Part shown: positions 19,047 through 27,154 of the stretch, one piece after another
Layout of the letters: each line of letters opens with the position of its first letter
Numbering within the stretch: position 1 is the first letter of the stretch
DNA from: Candidatus Nitrotoga sp. M5
GTDB taxonomy: Bacteria; Pseudomonadota; Gammaproteobacteria; Burkholderiales; Gallionellaceae
DNA: 32,556 nucleotides
Direction of reading: 5' to 3'
Assembly: GCF_927904885.1 (NCBI RefSeq)
Contig: NZ_CAKMNW010000081.1
Span: 1-32,556, forward strand
The notes under the pieces: generated by a model
Told to the model about the DNA's origin: nothing
What the model saw: the letters and a program-made list of their open reading frames with translations, nothing else
Database searches by the model: none
Made by a program: the position numbers and the translations under genes

Positions 19047-19985
19047 TTAATCCACTACGCTAGACGATTTCGTAAAAGCACGACGACTTTCCGCTTCAAT
19101 AAATACGCGCTTAACCAGTGGGTTCTTGGATTTTATTTCAGAATCAATAGCGGCAATGGTCTGTTCAACTTCAGTTACGCTGACTTCGTCGACAAAATTA
19201 ATACTGATATTGATTAAAATAAATCCTGGCCCCATGTGCAATGTCAGCACTTCGTTAACATATTCAACTCCAGGATAACTGGCGGCTATTTTTTGAGCTT
19301 CCTGATTCACCTCGCTGTTGGCGCTCTCTCCAATGAGCAAGCCTTTTGTTTCAATCGCCAACCAAACGGCAGTAGAACCGAGAATCAGGCCAATGATGAC
19401 GGATGCCAAACCATCAAACCAAAGAATGCCGGTGACTTGTGCCAGGAATACGCCCAAAAATGCAATAATTAAACCCAGCAGCGCTGCTGAATCTTCAAAT
19501 AACACGACAAATATAGATGGATCTTTGCCACGTTGTACGGCTTTTAAGTATCCCCATTTTCCTTTGCTTTTGCGGAATTCTCTCAGCGCCATGTACCAAG
19601 CAACACCTTCAAAAATCAAAGCCAATCCCAGCACAATATAATTAATCATTGGATTGGTAATTAATTCTGGCTTTAAGATATGCTGAATTCCAGCATATAT
19701 AGAAATGCCAGCACCCAAAGCAAAAATTAAAATGGCGACAACAAAACTCCAGAAATAAATTTCCTTGCCATAACCAAAAGGAAAATCTTTATCCGCTGGT
19801 TTCTCCGCCTGTTTGAGGCCATGCAACAACAGAACTTGATTACCAGTATCAACTAGTGAATGTATGGCCTCAGACAACATTGCCGAGCTGCCAGTTATGA
19901 CTGATGCGGTAAATTTTGTAATAGCGATCAATGTATTACCGACAAGTGCCGCATAGATTACTTTTTTCGAGCTGGCTGAAGACAT
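19047..19985 (-). CDS. Cation diffusion facilitator (CDF) family metal efflux transporter
   Basis: Inner-membrane divalent-metal/proton antiporter of 312 residues with about six membrane helices and a C-terminal cytoplasmic metal-binding domain (about 215-300, TLHMGPGFILINISINF). TM2 has the usual site-A motif HSLVD (H42, D46). In the TM5 position the sequence is LFEDSAALLG (E164, D165) and not the canonical HxxxD, a pattern like that of the SLC30A9/ZnT9-type branch, so the metal preference cannot be inferred from the usual zinc motif. It is transcribed towards minE, convergently. No metal-responsive regulator or operator is visible nearby. Confidence 0.9.
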   Translation of the reverse strand: MSSASSKKVIYAALVGNTLIAITKFTASVITGSSAMLSEAIHSLVDTGNQVLLLHGLKQAEKPADKDFPFGYGKEIYFWSFVVAILIFALGAGISIYAGIQHILKPELITNPMINYIVLGLALIFEGVAWYMALREFRKSKGKWGYLKAVQRGKDPSIFVVLFEDSAALLGLIIAFLGVFLAQVTGILWFDGLASVIIGLILGSTAVWLAIETKGLLIGESANSEVNQEAQKIAASYPGVEYVNEVLTLHMGPGFILINISINFVDEVSVTEVEQTIAAIDSEIKSKNPLVKRVFIEAESRRAFTKSSSVVD

Positions 19986-20327
19986 GATGTTGTTAAGTTT
20001 ACGTGTTAGGCGTCAAAGTAGATGTTTAGGGAAGCGTCAAATAATTCATGAGCAATTGTCTGACAGCTAAAATTGTCCAAATTGTTGTTGTAAATCTTGG
20101 CAATAATCGACTGTTACCTGCAATTTTCATCTTGAACTGAAAGATTTTATCTCATCATACATTTGGCCCAGAATTTATCGGTGATTCCTTGGCTGATTTG
20201 TTTAAAATCAGCAGGTTTTAGCTGAATAAGCAATGATGCATAAATCAATCTGTACCATAATACACGTCTATTTGTGAAAAATTTAATGTTACGATAAATC
20301 ATTTACCACAATTACAACTGCACTGTC
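19986..20327. other. Intergenic region between the divergent CDF and YhdH-type genes
   Basis: These 342 bp contain no gene. A perfect 8-bp-stem hairpin, GCTGATTT (20192-20199) and AAATCAGC (20205-20212) with a 5-base loop, is followed by only a weak T-run (GGTTTTAG). Since it lies upstream of both genes it is more likely regulatory than a terminator. Confidence 0.4.
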
Positions 20328-21323
20328 ATGAAACAAACTACATATAGAAGCTTGGTTATTGAAGAACTGAATGGCCGGTTTTCAAAAACTGTTAAAACAA
20401 GATCAATTGGTGATTTGCCCAAAAATGATTTATTGATCCGAGTTCAATATTCTTCCTTAAACTATAAAGATGCGCTTTCTGCCACAGGCAATAAGGGAGT
20501 AACAAGAAGATACCCACACACGCCTGGAATTGACGCAGTTGGCACAGTTGTGCATTCAGGTAGTAGTAAGTTTCGTGATGGCGAAGCAGTTATCGTTACC
20601 AGCTATGATCTGGGTATGAATACACCAGGAGGGTTTGGGCAATATATTAGCGTGCCTGAAGCTTGGGCGGTAAAGTTGCCAAATGAATTTTCGATGAAAG
20701 AATCGATGATTTTTGGAACCGCAGGTCTCACTGCTGGAATGTGTGTTTTTCGACTGATTGAGCATATCAAGCCTGATGATGGAAAAGTTGTAGTTTCTGG
20801 TGCAACCGGAGGTGTGGGCGCACTGAGTGTGGCTATTCTGGCAAAACTAGGATTCGAAATTTCAGCAATCTCAGGCAAGAAGACCGAGTTTGATTTTTTA
20901 CGCAGGCTTGGGGCAAGCGAGATGATTGCGCGAACAGATTTCGAGCAGGAGAATGAACGCCCCATAATGAAGGGTGTATATGCTGGAGGAATAGATACAG
21001 CAGGCGGAAGCATCCTTGATAATATGATCAAATCACTTCAACCCATGGGGGTAGTTACCTGTTGTGGCAATGTGGCTGCCGCAAAACTCAATCTCACAGT
21101 ATTCCCGTTCATTCTCAGAGGCGTCTCCTTAATTGGAATTGATTCTCAAAATTATCCTATGGCTTACAGAGAAGTTATTTGGAACAAATTAGCCAAAGAC
21201 TGGAAACCTGATAACTTAGTCGATATTTACAAGGAGATTACTTTGGATGAATTGAGCGATCATATTGATCTTATGCTTGATGGAAAACTAAAGGGCAGAA
21301 CAATTGTTAATATGGAGACATAA
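20328..21323 (+). CDS. YhdH/AcuI-type zinc-independent NADPH-dependent quinone oxidoreductase / acrylyl-CoA reductase
   Basis: A medium-chain dehydrogenase of 331 residues, a typical length. The N-terminal catalytic domain has SSLNYKDALSATG and HTPGIDAVGTVVHSGS. The NADPH-binding Rossmann part has the glycine-rich VSGATGGVGALSVAILAKLG (about 159-178). The family lacks zinc ligands, and the YhdH/AcuI subgroup reduces acryloyl-CoA to propionyl-CoA. Similarity across the whole length (for example TCCGNVAAAKLNLTVFPFIL and GVSLIGIDSQNYP) supports this subgroup; the substrate in this organism is unproven. A small VOC-fold gene follows 92 bp downstream, perhaps co-transcribed. Confidence 0.9.
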   Translation: MKQTTYRSLVIEELNGRFSKTVKTRSIGDLPKNDLLIRVQYSSLNYKDALSATGNKGVTRRYPHTPGIDAVGTVVHSGSSKFRDGEAVIVTSYDLGMNTPGGFGQYISVPEAWAVKLPNEFSMKESMIFGTAGLTAGMCVFRLIEHIKPDDGKVVVSGATGGVGALSVAILAKLGFEISAISGKKTEFDFLRRLGASEMIARTDFEQENERPIMKGVYAGGIDTAGGSILDNMIKSLQPMGVVTCCGNVAAAKLNLTVFPFILRGVSLIGIDSQNYPMAYREVIWNKLAKDWKPDNLVDIYKEITLDELSDHIDLMLDGKLKGRTIVNMET

Positions 21324-21415
21324 CCAGCGAGTGGATAGTGACCGACAATCTATGCGCTACGTTTCAGGATTCCGGAAAGTCACCCCGGCGTTATAAATCT
21401 CAAGAGGAGTGAGTG

Positions 21416-21775
21416 ATGACTGAGAATGAAAAGATAAACTATATTGAATTCCCTGCCAATAATATTGAAGCAACCAAATCATTCTTCACTTCTGTCTTTG
21501 ATTGGCAATTTATTGATTATGGTCCTGAATATTCATCTTTTTCTAATCAAGGCATAGATGGTGGCTTTTTCAAGTCCAATTTATCGGCATCTACAAACAA
21601 TGGCTCAGCACTAATAATTTTTTATAGCCAAAACTTGGAAAGCACTCAACTTAAAATTGAACAAGCCGGTGGCGTTATTTCAAAAGCTATCTTTTCGTTT
21701 CCAGGTGGGCGCCGTTTTCACTTTATAGAGCCTAGCAATAATGAATTCGCAGTGTGGTCTGACACTAATGCATAA
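21416..21775 (+). CDS. VOC (glyoxalase/bleomycin-resistance fold) protein
   Basis: A compact 119-residue VOC-fold protein: INYIEFPANNIEATKSFF opens the first beta-alpha-beta unit, YSSFSNQGIDGGFFKSN is the mid-strand region, and RRFHFIEPSNNEFAVWS closes. Such proteins bind metals and small molecules as isomerases, dioxygenases or drug-binding proteins; nothing in the sequence fixes the substrate. The start is taken as ATG at 21416, because AGAGGAG (21403-21409) lies 6 bases upstream. A GTG at 21413 is the alternative. The stop lies in CATAACAAAGG. It probably follows the YhdH-type gene in one transcript. Confidence 0.8.
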   Translation: MTENEKINYIEFPANNIEATKSFFTSVFDWQFIDYGPEYSSFSNQGIDGGFFKSNLSASTNNGSALIIFYSQNLESTQLKIEQAGGVISKAIFSFPGGRRFHFIEPSNNEFAVWSDTNA

Positions 21776-21859
21776 CAAAGGTGAGTGAATGCACAATCTT
21801 CGGTTGCCAAATCTCTTTTCCACAACGCTTCTAATCGACCATTTACGCAAGGCGAGTGA

Positions 21860-21923
21860 TGAGGATGAACTATGTTATTGAATAAAATTAACGGGCAATT
21901 CTTCTACGCGATAGCGACTTCGT
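21860..21923 (+). repeat. 64-bp motif shared with 7175-7238 (copy 2)
   Basis: Lies behind the VOC gene and ends about 50 bp before the secreted-protein gene. It matches the copy upstream of the (p)ppGpp-synthetase-like gene, with the identical 14-mer GATAGCGACTTCGT at its right end. No function assigned. Confidence 0.4.
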
Positions 21924-21971
21924 GCAACACACGGATTTAATGGTCATGGTTACTTTTTGCTGAGGAACTTA

Positions 21972-22793
21972 ATGATGAAAAATTTTACTTTGCTGTTAAT
22001 GTTAATACTCACATCTTTCGTCTCACCACATGTGGCTGCGCATGAATCAACCCAGGAAATACAGAATAACTGCATCAATAATATACAGGACGCTATAGCC
22101 TGGAACAAAGTGGGTAGCAAGCGATGGGCCACCAGCAATCTTAAGCGTCTTTGTGCGGGCACTCTGAATGCATCAGAGCCTGGGGCTTGTTTCAAGAAAG
22201 TAATGCATGGTGACGTCAATTGGGGCAGAGGAACTCAATGGAAATGGAAAAACGCGCTCGATTTATGTGCGGGAACCAGCAATGCAAAGATGACCGTCTA
22301 TTGTTTTCAAGGCAGCCTGAGCCAGGGAAACCAATTTGCACGTGCGATAAAGGAGTGTAGTACACCAATAATGCATGCACTCACGGAAGCTCCTCAAGTC
22401 AATGAGATCGCCCAGCCCGGTAACACAAGCTCGAATAATTGCGAGGCTGACGTCAAATCGATTAACAATGACGGTAACGTCGAAGTACGCAAGCCAGATG
22501 GGACTGTTACCGAATATTTGGACGGTGGTATGAAAATCACCAAGCCCAATGGTGAGTCGTTAAACGCATATTATTTCACGCAGGCACCGGTTGCAATACC
22601 ACCCGGAATCCCCGACCAGGCACATAATTCATGGCTGAACTCACATAGCCAAGGCTTGCTTAATATTTTGAAAAATTTGGTGAATTATGACCAAGCGGCT
22701 ATTGACAATTACATGGCATATGAGGGGAATACCAAAAACATCTACGAAGTCATTCAGTTACGACGAAAAACCATCAGTTTGCTATTACCCTAG
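21972..22793 (+). CDS. Secreted Cys-repeat protein of unknown function
   Basis: Not recognised as a named family. The 273 residues start with a clear Sec signal peptide (hydrophobic run about 6-19, AA cleavage near 22-23). The mature protein has seven cysteines (34, 61, 73, 99, 111, 129, 157). Two near-identical units 38 residues apart read LCAGT.NA......CF (C61/C73 and C99/C111), so this part is probably a disulphide-linked tandem repeat. A second region, VEVRKPDGTVTEY and MKITKPNGES (about 170-195), looks like a short beta-strand repeat of the DGTV..Y..G type. The C-terminal ~70 residues are plain and helical. The start is ATG at 21972 (or 21975), placed by GAGGA at 21962-21966; an earlier in-frame TTG has no ribosome site. 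A membrane-protein gene follows 18 bp later, and the two form an operon. Confidence 0.72.
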   Translation: MMKNFTLLLMLILTSFVSPHVAAHESTQEIQNNCINNIQDAIAWNKVGSKRWATSNLKRLCAGTLNASEPGACFKKVMHGDVNWGRGTQWKWKNALDLCAGTSNAKMTVYCFQGSLSQGNQFARAIKECSTPIMHALTEAPQVNEIAQPGNTSSNNCEADVKSINNDGNVEVRKPDGTVTEYLDGGMKITKPNGESLNAYYFTQAPVAIPPGIPDQAHNSWLNSHSQGLLNILKNLVNYDQAAIDNYMAYEGNTKNIYEVIQLRRKTISLLLP

Positions 22794-22811
22794 GCAAAGG
22801 AGATCGTTACT

Positions 22812-23414
22812 GTGTCTCAAAATCCAGAACCTTTGTACGCGATGAAGACTATGAAATGCTGGGTATTATTAACAATTATGTTCCTTTCGACTTCGGTATA
22901 CGGTCAAACCGAATCCTCGACAAGCGAAGTGAAAAAAATAGAAGGTATTATTCAGGAGTTATCCAAAGACCAGCAAGAATCCGTTACGACCGTTGATCAG
23001 CCTTCTGAATCGGACCATATGATGCCCGTTCCGCCAGGAGCTCTGGCCCTTGATGCAGAAACTCATGCCGCTTACTTGGTATCTCTGCGCGCTTACTACA
23101 ATTATCGAGCAACCGGACTCGAACACAGGCGCTCTGTATTTCAATGGCAATTGTTAAGCTCAAAGGTAATATTTGTTGTCGTTTTACTCCTGGTCGGGCT
23201 GGGTATGTATTTCGCAGCTATTCAGTTCAAAACCGACCTAAAAGGAAAAGGGCAAAATCAAATTGGCGGTGCAAGTACGTCTACTGATATCGAGCTTTCG
23301 GGAAAGGGAATAAAGGTGACATCGCCAATACTGGGCGTCGTGGTTCTCACGCTGTCGTTAGGTTTTTTCTATTTGTATCTGGTGTACGTATATCCTATTG
23401 AAGATATTTTTTAA
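22812..23414 (+). CDS. Membrane protein of unknown function, partner of the secreted Cys-repeat protein
   Basis: A 200-residue protein, not assigned to a named family. It starts at GTG 22812 with AAAGGAG at 22796-22802, 9 bases upstream; ATGs at codons 11 and 14 are alternatives. Features in order: an N-terminal signal or anchor (about 15-31); a polar, probably periplasmic stretch with many Ser/Glu/Gln; a conserved-looking segment LRAYYNYRATGLEHRRSVFQ (92-111) leading straight into membrane helix 118-138; a Gly/Ser-rich loop with STDIELSGKGIKVTSP; and a final membrane helix 171-193. The tight spacing to the secreted protein suggests that the two act together at the inner membrane or in the periplasm. 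Role unknown. Confidence 0.7.
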   Translation: MSQNPEPLYAMKTMKCWVLLTIMFLSTSVYGQTESSTSEVKKIEGIIQELSKDQQESVTTVDQPSESDHMMPVPPGALALDAETHAAYLVSLRAYYNYRATGLEHRRSVFQWQLLSSKVIFVVVLLLVGLGMYFAAIQFKTDLKGKGQNQIGGASTSTDIELSGKGIKVTSPILGVVVLTLSLGFFYLYLVYVYPIEDIF

Positions 23415-23420
23415 TTCCAA

Positions 23421-23520
23421 TGTTAAGTGATTCAAAAAAATCATGCGTGATGGAAAATTTAAGTGTCGTGGCCGCAGAATAATTCAGCAAATTAAAAAAC
23501 GTTAGTTCCCATCTTTTCAG
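23421..23520 (-). repeat. ~100-bp direct repeat, copy R1
   Basis: It matches 24967-25065, with a near-identical centre TGGAAAATTTAAGTG and then CGTGGCCGCAGAATAATTC. Overall identity by eye is about 75-85%. On the minus strand it reads LNYSAATTLKFSITHDFFES and related sequence, parallel to the frame in R2. Four of the six codon changes in the best-aligned 21 codons are silent, suggesting that both descend from a real coding sequence. Confidence 0.55.
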
Positions 23521-23751
23521 CTGACCCAAATACCTTTCAAACTTTAAAGTGACAGACAATCTAGCAAGATAAATACAAGCTATATCGTTTACAAGCCCTT
23601 AAAAAATTCAGGTGCAAAATAGCCTATATTAGCGAGACATACCTACTAATATTTTTTGGCTTAATATAGCAAGATTCGGGTCGCAAATGAGTGCTTAAAC
23701 CTCCATACTTCACGTGTACTGGAACAAATTTTTGCCAGTCCATAAACTTAT

Positions 23752-23804
23752 GAGCACCTTAAAATCCAGTTTTGCGAGCAGCCGCTTTGCAGCATATCTG
23801 CTTA
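23752..23804 (+). repeat. Dispersed small repeat, copy E (joined to an SDR fragment)
   Basis: It reads GAGCACCTTAAAATCCAG, then TTTTGCGAGCAGCCGCTTTG and CAGCATATCTGCTTA, matching the left end and core of the copy at 26994-27154. The family sequence stops at about 23804, and dehydrogenase coding DNA begins within a few bases, in an open frame. Only the core-proximal part of the element is present. Confidence 0.6.
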
Positions 23805-23809
23805 AAACG

Positions 23810-23962
23810 TTAGGGTCGCCGGACGAGATCGCGCAGTCGCCCCCCTCCTCTCTTACATCCGGCGCGCCAAGTTTCACCATCGGCTCGGCGCTTATCTTTG
23901 ACGGCGGGGCTTCCATTAATCGTATCCGAATAAGCAAAACAACAGACTTATGGAAAATCTAG
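23810..23962 (+). pseudogene. Short-chain dehydrogenase (SDR), C-terminal fragment
   Basis: The last ~37 residues of an SDR oxidoreductase: LGSPDEIAQ, then an altered stretch SPPSSLTSGAP where LASDAA-type sequence is expected, then SFTIGSALIFDGGASI, the classical SDR end. The catalytic Tyr/Lys and the nucleotide-binding half are absent. An upstream open stretch joined in frame is repeat-element sequence (copy E), not dehydrogenase. The fragment is visibly more G/C-rich than its surroundings, so it probably came from foreign DNA. It runs to a TAG directly before the start codon of the next gene. Confidence 0.75.
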
Positions 23963-24802
23963 ATGTCTGATTATGACCGCATAGCCGAAGCAATTTATTT
24001 TATTTCCGACAGGGTAAATAGTCAGCCGACTTTAAATGAAATTGCAGCGCACTTGCACCTGAGCCCCTTCCACTTCCAGCGATTATTCTGCCGTTGGGCC
24101 GGGGTCACCCCTAAAAGATATTTGCAAGTGCTTACATTGGAGCGCGCCAAGCAATTGCTTAGAGAATCGAAACCACTGCTTGAAGTTTCAGACACCTTAG
24201 GGTTGAGCAGCAGCTCGCGATTGTATGATCACTTCGTACATTTAGAAGCGGTCACCCCTGGGGAATACAAATTGGAAGGCGCAGGTTTAACGATTGAGTA
24301 TGCGGTACATGACACGCCTTTTGGAAACGCATTTATTGCCATCACTCCCAGAGGAGTTTGTGTTCTTTCTTTTCTGGGAAAGATAGAAATCGAAGGGCAT
24401 CTTACTGCTTTAAAAAAGAAGTGGCCGCATGCGCAAGTGCATGAAAATTGCCAACGAACGTTTGCGGTTATCAATGCCATGTTCGGTGCTGAACAGAAAT
24501 TGGATCGTCCTTTGTCTTTGCATGTTACAGGTACGAATTTTCAGATCAGTGTGTGGAAAGCATTGTTGCAGATACCCCCGGCAACAGTGACGAGCTATTC
24601 CCAAGTGGCAACCGCGATAGGTCATCCAAAGTCTGCAAGAGCGGTAGGATCGGCGGTAGGCGCAAACCCTGTTGCATTTCTTATCCCCTGCCACCGCGTC
24701 ATTCAAGTAAGCGGAAAGCTTGGCGGGTACCGTTGGGGAGAGGCGCGGAAACATGCAATCCATGCATGGGAATCAGCACGACATGAGAAACCTGAGTATT
24801 AA
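23963..24802 (+). CDS. AraC-type regulator fused to O6-methylguanine-DNA methyltransferase (Ada-like)
   Basis: A 279-residue DNA-repair protein. The N-terminal ~100 residues are an AraC helix-turn-helix pair (LNEIAAHLHLSPFHFQRLF and the second helix set ending TPGEYK). Residues ~105-275 are the suicide methyltransferase, with the acceptor cysteine C243 in IPCHRVI and the downstream GGYRWG. Full Ada also has an N-terminal phosphotriester-repair domain with a zinc-bound cysteine cluster, which is absent here. Without it the classic methylation-switch activation is not expected, and autoregulation is unclear. It starts directly after the SDR fragment's stop (TAG then ATG) and has only a weak ribosome site. 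Homologues of this two-domain form are common. Confidence 0.92.
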   Translation: MSDYDRIAEAIYFISDRVNSQPTLNEIAAHLHLSPFHFQRLFCRWAGVTPKRYLQVLTLERAKQLLRESKPLLEVSDTLGLSSSSRLYDHFVHLEAVTPGEYKLEGAGLTIEYAVHDTPFGNAFIAITPRGVCVLSFLGKIEIEGHLTALKKKWPHAQVHENCQRTFAVINAMFGAEQKLDRPLSLHVTGTNFQISVWKALLQIPPATVTSYSQVATAIGHPKSARAVGSAVGANPVAFLIPCHRVIQVSGKLGGYRWGEARKHAIHAWESARHEKPEY

Positions 24803-24847
24803 CATTGCATCCAGGCGTGACGCACGGTTTTCAATTTGTCGTTAACG

Positions 24848-25066
24848 CTATAGCAAAAACCAAGTCGCACTTACCTGTGTACTCTCATCTCTGATAGTGG
24901 CAGTCAATATGCCTGTGGCCAGTTTCAGACTTTGCCAATGGTACAAGCTGTAAGAGCCACTTCCCTTGTTGAGAGCTTCAAAAAAGTCGTGCGTAATGGA
25001 AAATTTAAGTGACGTGGCCGCAGAATAATTCTTCAAACCAAAAGTCATAGTTGTCCAGCTTTTCAA
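24848..25066 (-). other. Small open frame spanning repeat R2, possible gene relic
   Basis: A TTG-initiated 72-codon frame reads LKSWTTMTFGLKNYSAATSL and so on. Its first ~33 codons are in the same frame as a related open stretch in R1 (LKRWELTFFNLLNYSAATTL). The amino acids stay similar while silent sites differ, so it is likely a fragment of a duplicated gene. I do not recognise the family, and there is no good ribosome site. Confidence 0.3.
24967..25065 (-). repeat. ~100-bp direct repeat, copy R2
   Basis: Second copy of the repeat at 23421-23520, in the same orientation, 1.45 kb away. The pair brackets the copy-E repeat, the SDR fragment and the Ada-like gene, with R2 also just behind the DUF1853 stop codon. 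Confidence 0.6.
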
Positions 25067-25072
25067 TTTACC

Positions 25073-26029
25073 TCATGTATCGATGACTGGCCATTTACTG
25101 CACATCACAAATCCACGTGTCGCTTCGCGCCAGCTATTATCCATATCACGCTGGATTTCGATCACATGCACAGACTCACTGGAAATCGCAAAATGTGCAT
25201 TGAGTGCAGCGCATATCTCAGCCTGCCCCATTACGCTCGCTTCCGCTTCCAAGCGCACGGGAGCCAAAAAGCATATTCGCGGCAGGATAATCCAGCAGCT
25301 AGTTGGAGTTGTTTGCGGCATTGAGCCAACCGGATGGTGTATCCACCAGCCGGACAAATGGTTGTCAGATACGCCAGGAATGGATGTAATGGGAAAGTAC
25401 TTTCCTGCTTGTGTGACAGGATAAAACAAATATCCTTTGATGAAAGCCTGTGTTTTCTTCAGCACTAACCCATCAGGCATTGCTGCGCGTCCAGCGGGTG
25501 TGTGGCCTATTTGAAGTTGATGTTGGAATACGCGATCCAATTTAATATCGAGCCGGTCGCGCACTGCACGTCCAATAAATGCATGTTGTTCTGACAGCGG
25601 TTCAGCTTGCAAATAAAATTTTACGGCTGCTTCCCAATGACAAATATTTCCATCGATATCACGAAATAAAAAGTCATACTCTCCCAAGGTCCGCTGCGCG
25701 TTTTGAACCTGCAAATTGGTGGCGATTATTTGTGTATCAGGTATGTACGCTAAAAAGAACGCAATGAGTGATTCAAAATAGAGGCCTAAGCGACGTGTTG
25801 GACGCTGGGTAATAAAATCATGCAGGCTGCCTGGGTCAATGTCTAAAGCAGCTAGCCACTGGGCACATGATTTTAATTGCGCGCGACACCAGGCATCTTC
25901 CACCACGCGTCCGCTATAAGCAGCCCAAGTTTCATCCAGTAAACCGGGCGAACCAATTGCCCAGGCAAGGTCGCGAACAAGTGGATCGTGCAATGAGTCC
26001 ATGAAAGTATCTCTGGGGAGAGGAGACAT
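25073..26029 (-). CDS. DUF1853 family protein
   Basis: A 318-residue soluble protein of the DUF1853 family. Its features are the N-terminal HDPLVRDLAWAIGSPGLL, the RRLGLYFESLIAFFLAYIPD block (about 75-100), GEYDFLFRD, and CHWEAAVKFYLQ, an arrangement seen in the family and reminiscent of the PD-(D/E)xK nuclease core (E.D...E.K-like spacing); the nuclease idea is inference. No signal peptide is present. The ATG at 26029 lacks a good ribosome site; a second ATG ten codons in is possible. The methyltransferase gene lies upstream on the same strand, 53 bp away. Confidence 0.8.
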   Translation of the reverse strand: MSPLPRDTFMDSLHDPLVRDLAWAIGSPGLLDETWAAYSGRVVEDAWCRAQLKSCAQWLAALDIDPGSLHDFITQRPTRRLGLYFESLIAFFLAYIPDTQIIATNLQVQNAQRTLGEYDFLFRDIDGNICHWEAAVKFYLQAEPLSEQHAFIGRAVRDRLDIKLDRVFQHQLQIGHTPAGRAAMPDGLVLKKTQAFIKGYLFYPVTQAGKYFPITSIPGVSDNHLSGWWIHHPVGSMPQTTPTSCWIILPRICFLAPVRLEAEASVMGQAEICAALNAHFAISSESVHVIEIQRDMDNSWREATRGFVMCSKWPVIDT

Positions 26030-26082
26030 ATTGACTAAATTTGCTGTTGAGTAAGTGTGGTCAGGAAACAGAATGGACTCCT

Positions 26083-26901
26083 CTATACAGGCTTATAGCC
26101 CACGCTGATGAGAATTTCAATATTCAGCCAAATACCTTGCTCTTTGACTAGTAATTGAATCTCTTTCTGATGTGCTTGACGGAAGCGTGTCAAATCAGAG
26201 GACGAAAGCTGACTCAATATGCCACGGAAGCCGCTATACCATAATATATCCCACCATTCTTCAAACCCAGCAAGATGATATCCAACCTGATATATACGCG
26301 TATGCAGTCGTTCCAATCCGGCTGATTGATATAAAGCATGGATTTTCTCTGCACTATCCAGTCTTTTCCAGGAAAGGGACGGCATAACGACCCTATACGT
26401 CATAATCCGTTCTATAAATTTTTGCAACAGGGGTTCCATAATAGCACCCGTAAAACTTGAGATTCCAATAGCGCCGCCGGGTTTAACATGTTTGGTGATT
26501 GACTTGAGTCCGGCCACCATATCAGGCAGGAAGAATATGCCAAAACCACAACAAGCAGCATCGAATGTATCGTCGGAAAAATTCGACACCTCCATATCCA
26601 GGCAAAGAAAATCCAAATTGCTTATCTGCTGTTTATGAGCATTGATCTTGGCTTTCTCCAACATTTTCTCTGATAAATCAACTGCAGTTACATGCCCTGC
26701 GCCCAGCCGCTGTGCACAAGCCAGCGCAACTGAACCTGTGCCAGTGGCCATATCCAACGCATGCTCATTTCCAGCAAACCTCATACTCCTCGCCAAATGT
26801 TCAGCCGCAGATAAAAAAAACCGCAGGGCAGGCTTATCGTAACCTTCTGCCGCATTATTAAAGGTTTCTTTAATTTTATATTTGTAAACTTGTATATCCA
26901 T
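26083..26901 (-). CDS. Class I SAM-dependent methyltransferase
   Basis: A 272-residue Rossmann-fold methyltransferase. Motif I ALDMATGTGSVALACAQRLG (48-67) binds SAM, VTAVDLSEKMLEKAK follows with the acidic ribose-binding residue, and FDAACCGFGIFFLPD is the motif IV region. The general pattern resembles UbiE/arsM-type enzymes, but the acceptor (a quinone precursor or another metabolite) cannot be told. Upstream (26902-27510) lies a small inverted-repeat element and a promoter that points the other way. The DUF1853 gene lies 53 bp downstream and may be co-transcribed. Confidence 0.88.
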   Translation of the reverse strand: MDIQVYKYKIKETFNNAAEGYDKPALRFFLSAAEHLARSMRFAGNEHALDMATGTGSVALACAQRLGAGHVTAVDLSEKMLEKAKINAHKQQISNLDFLCLDMEVSNFSDDTFDAACCGFGIFFLPDMVAGLKSITKHVKPGGAIGISSFTGAIMEPLLQKFIERIMTYRVVMPSLSWKRLDSAEKIHALYQSAGLERLHTRIYQVGYHLAGFEEWWDILWYSGFRGILSQLSSSDLTRFRQAHQKEIQLLVKEQGIWLNIEILISVGYKPV

Positions 26902-26993
26902 TAATCATTGCACATGTTTGATTTAATTGGGTACAAATAAAAGCATTTTGAGAGTGCAGAAAGCACATCTACTTAAGATCAATATTTATATAA

Positions 26994-27154
26994 GGCGCCT
27001 CTAAAAATTCAATGTTGCGAGCAGCTGTTTCGCAGCTTGCTTATCTCGTTGCCAGGCAATACAAGGCGCGAATAATAATTAAATATAACATATATTCAAT
27101 AGGTTAATTCAAGTAACGAATTAATGTGACGAAGAGTAAATTGTTAGAGCCGCC
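26994..27154 (+). mobile_element. MITE-like element, copy C
   Basis: A 161-bp non-coding segment with ends GGCGCCTCTAAAAATT on the left and, on the complement of the right end, GGCGGCTCTAACAATTT (about 13 of 17 match). The 4-bp sequence ATAA occurs directly outside both ends and may be a target-site duplication. It carries the family core GAGCAGCTGTTTCGCAGCTT. Best-defined copy in the window. Confidence 0.62.

Noticed and set aside
20192..20212. Hairpin as a rho-independent terminator.
   Set aside because: It lies upstream of both flanking genes and has only a weak T-run.
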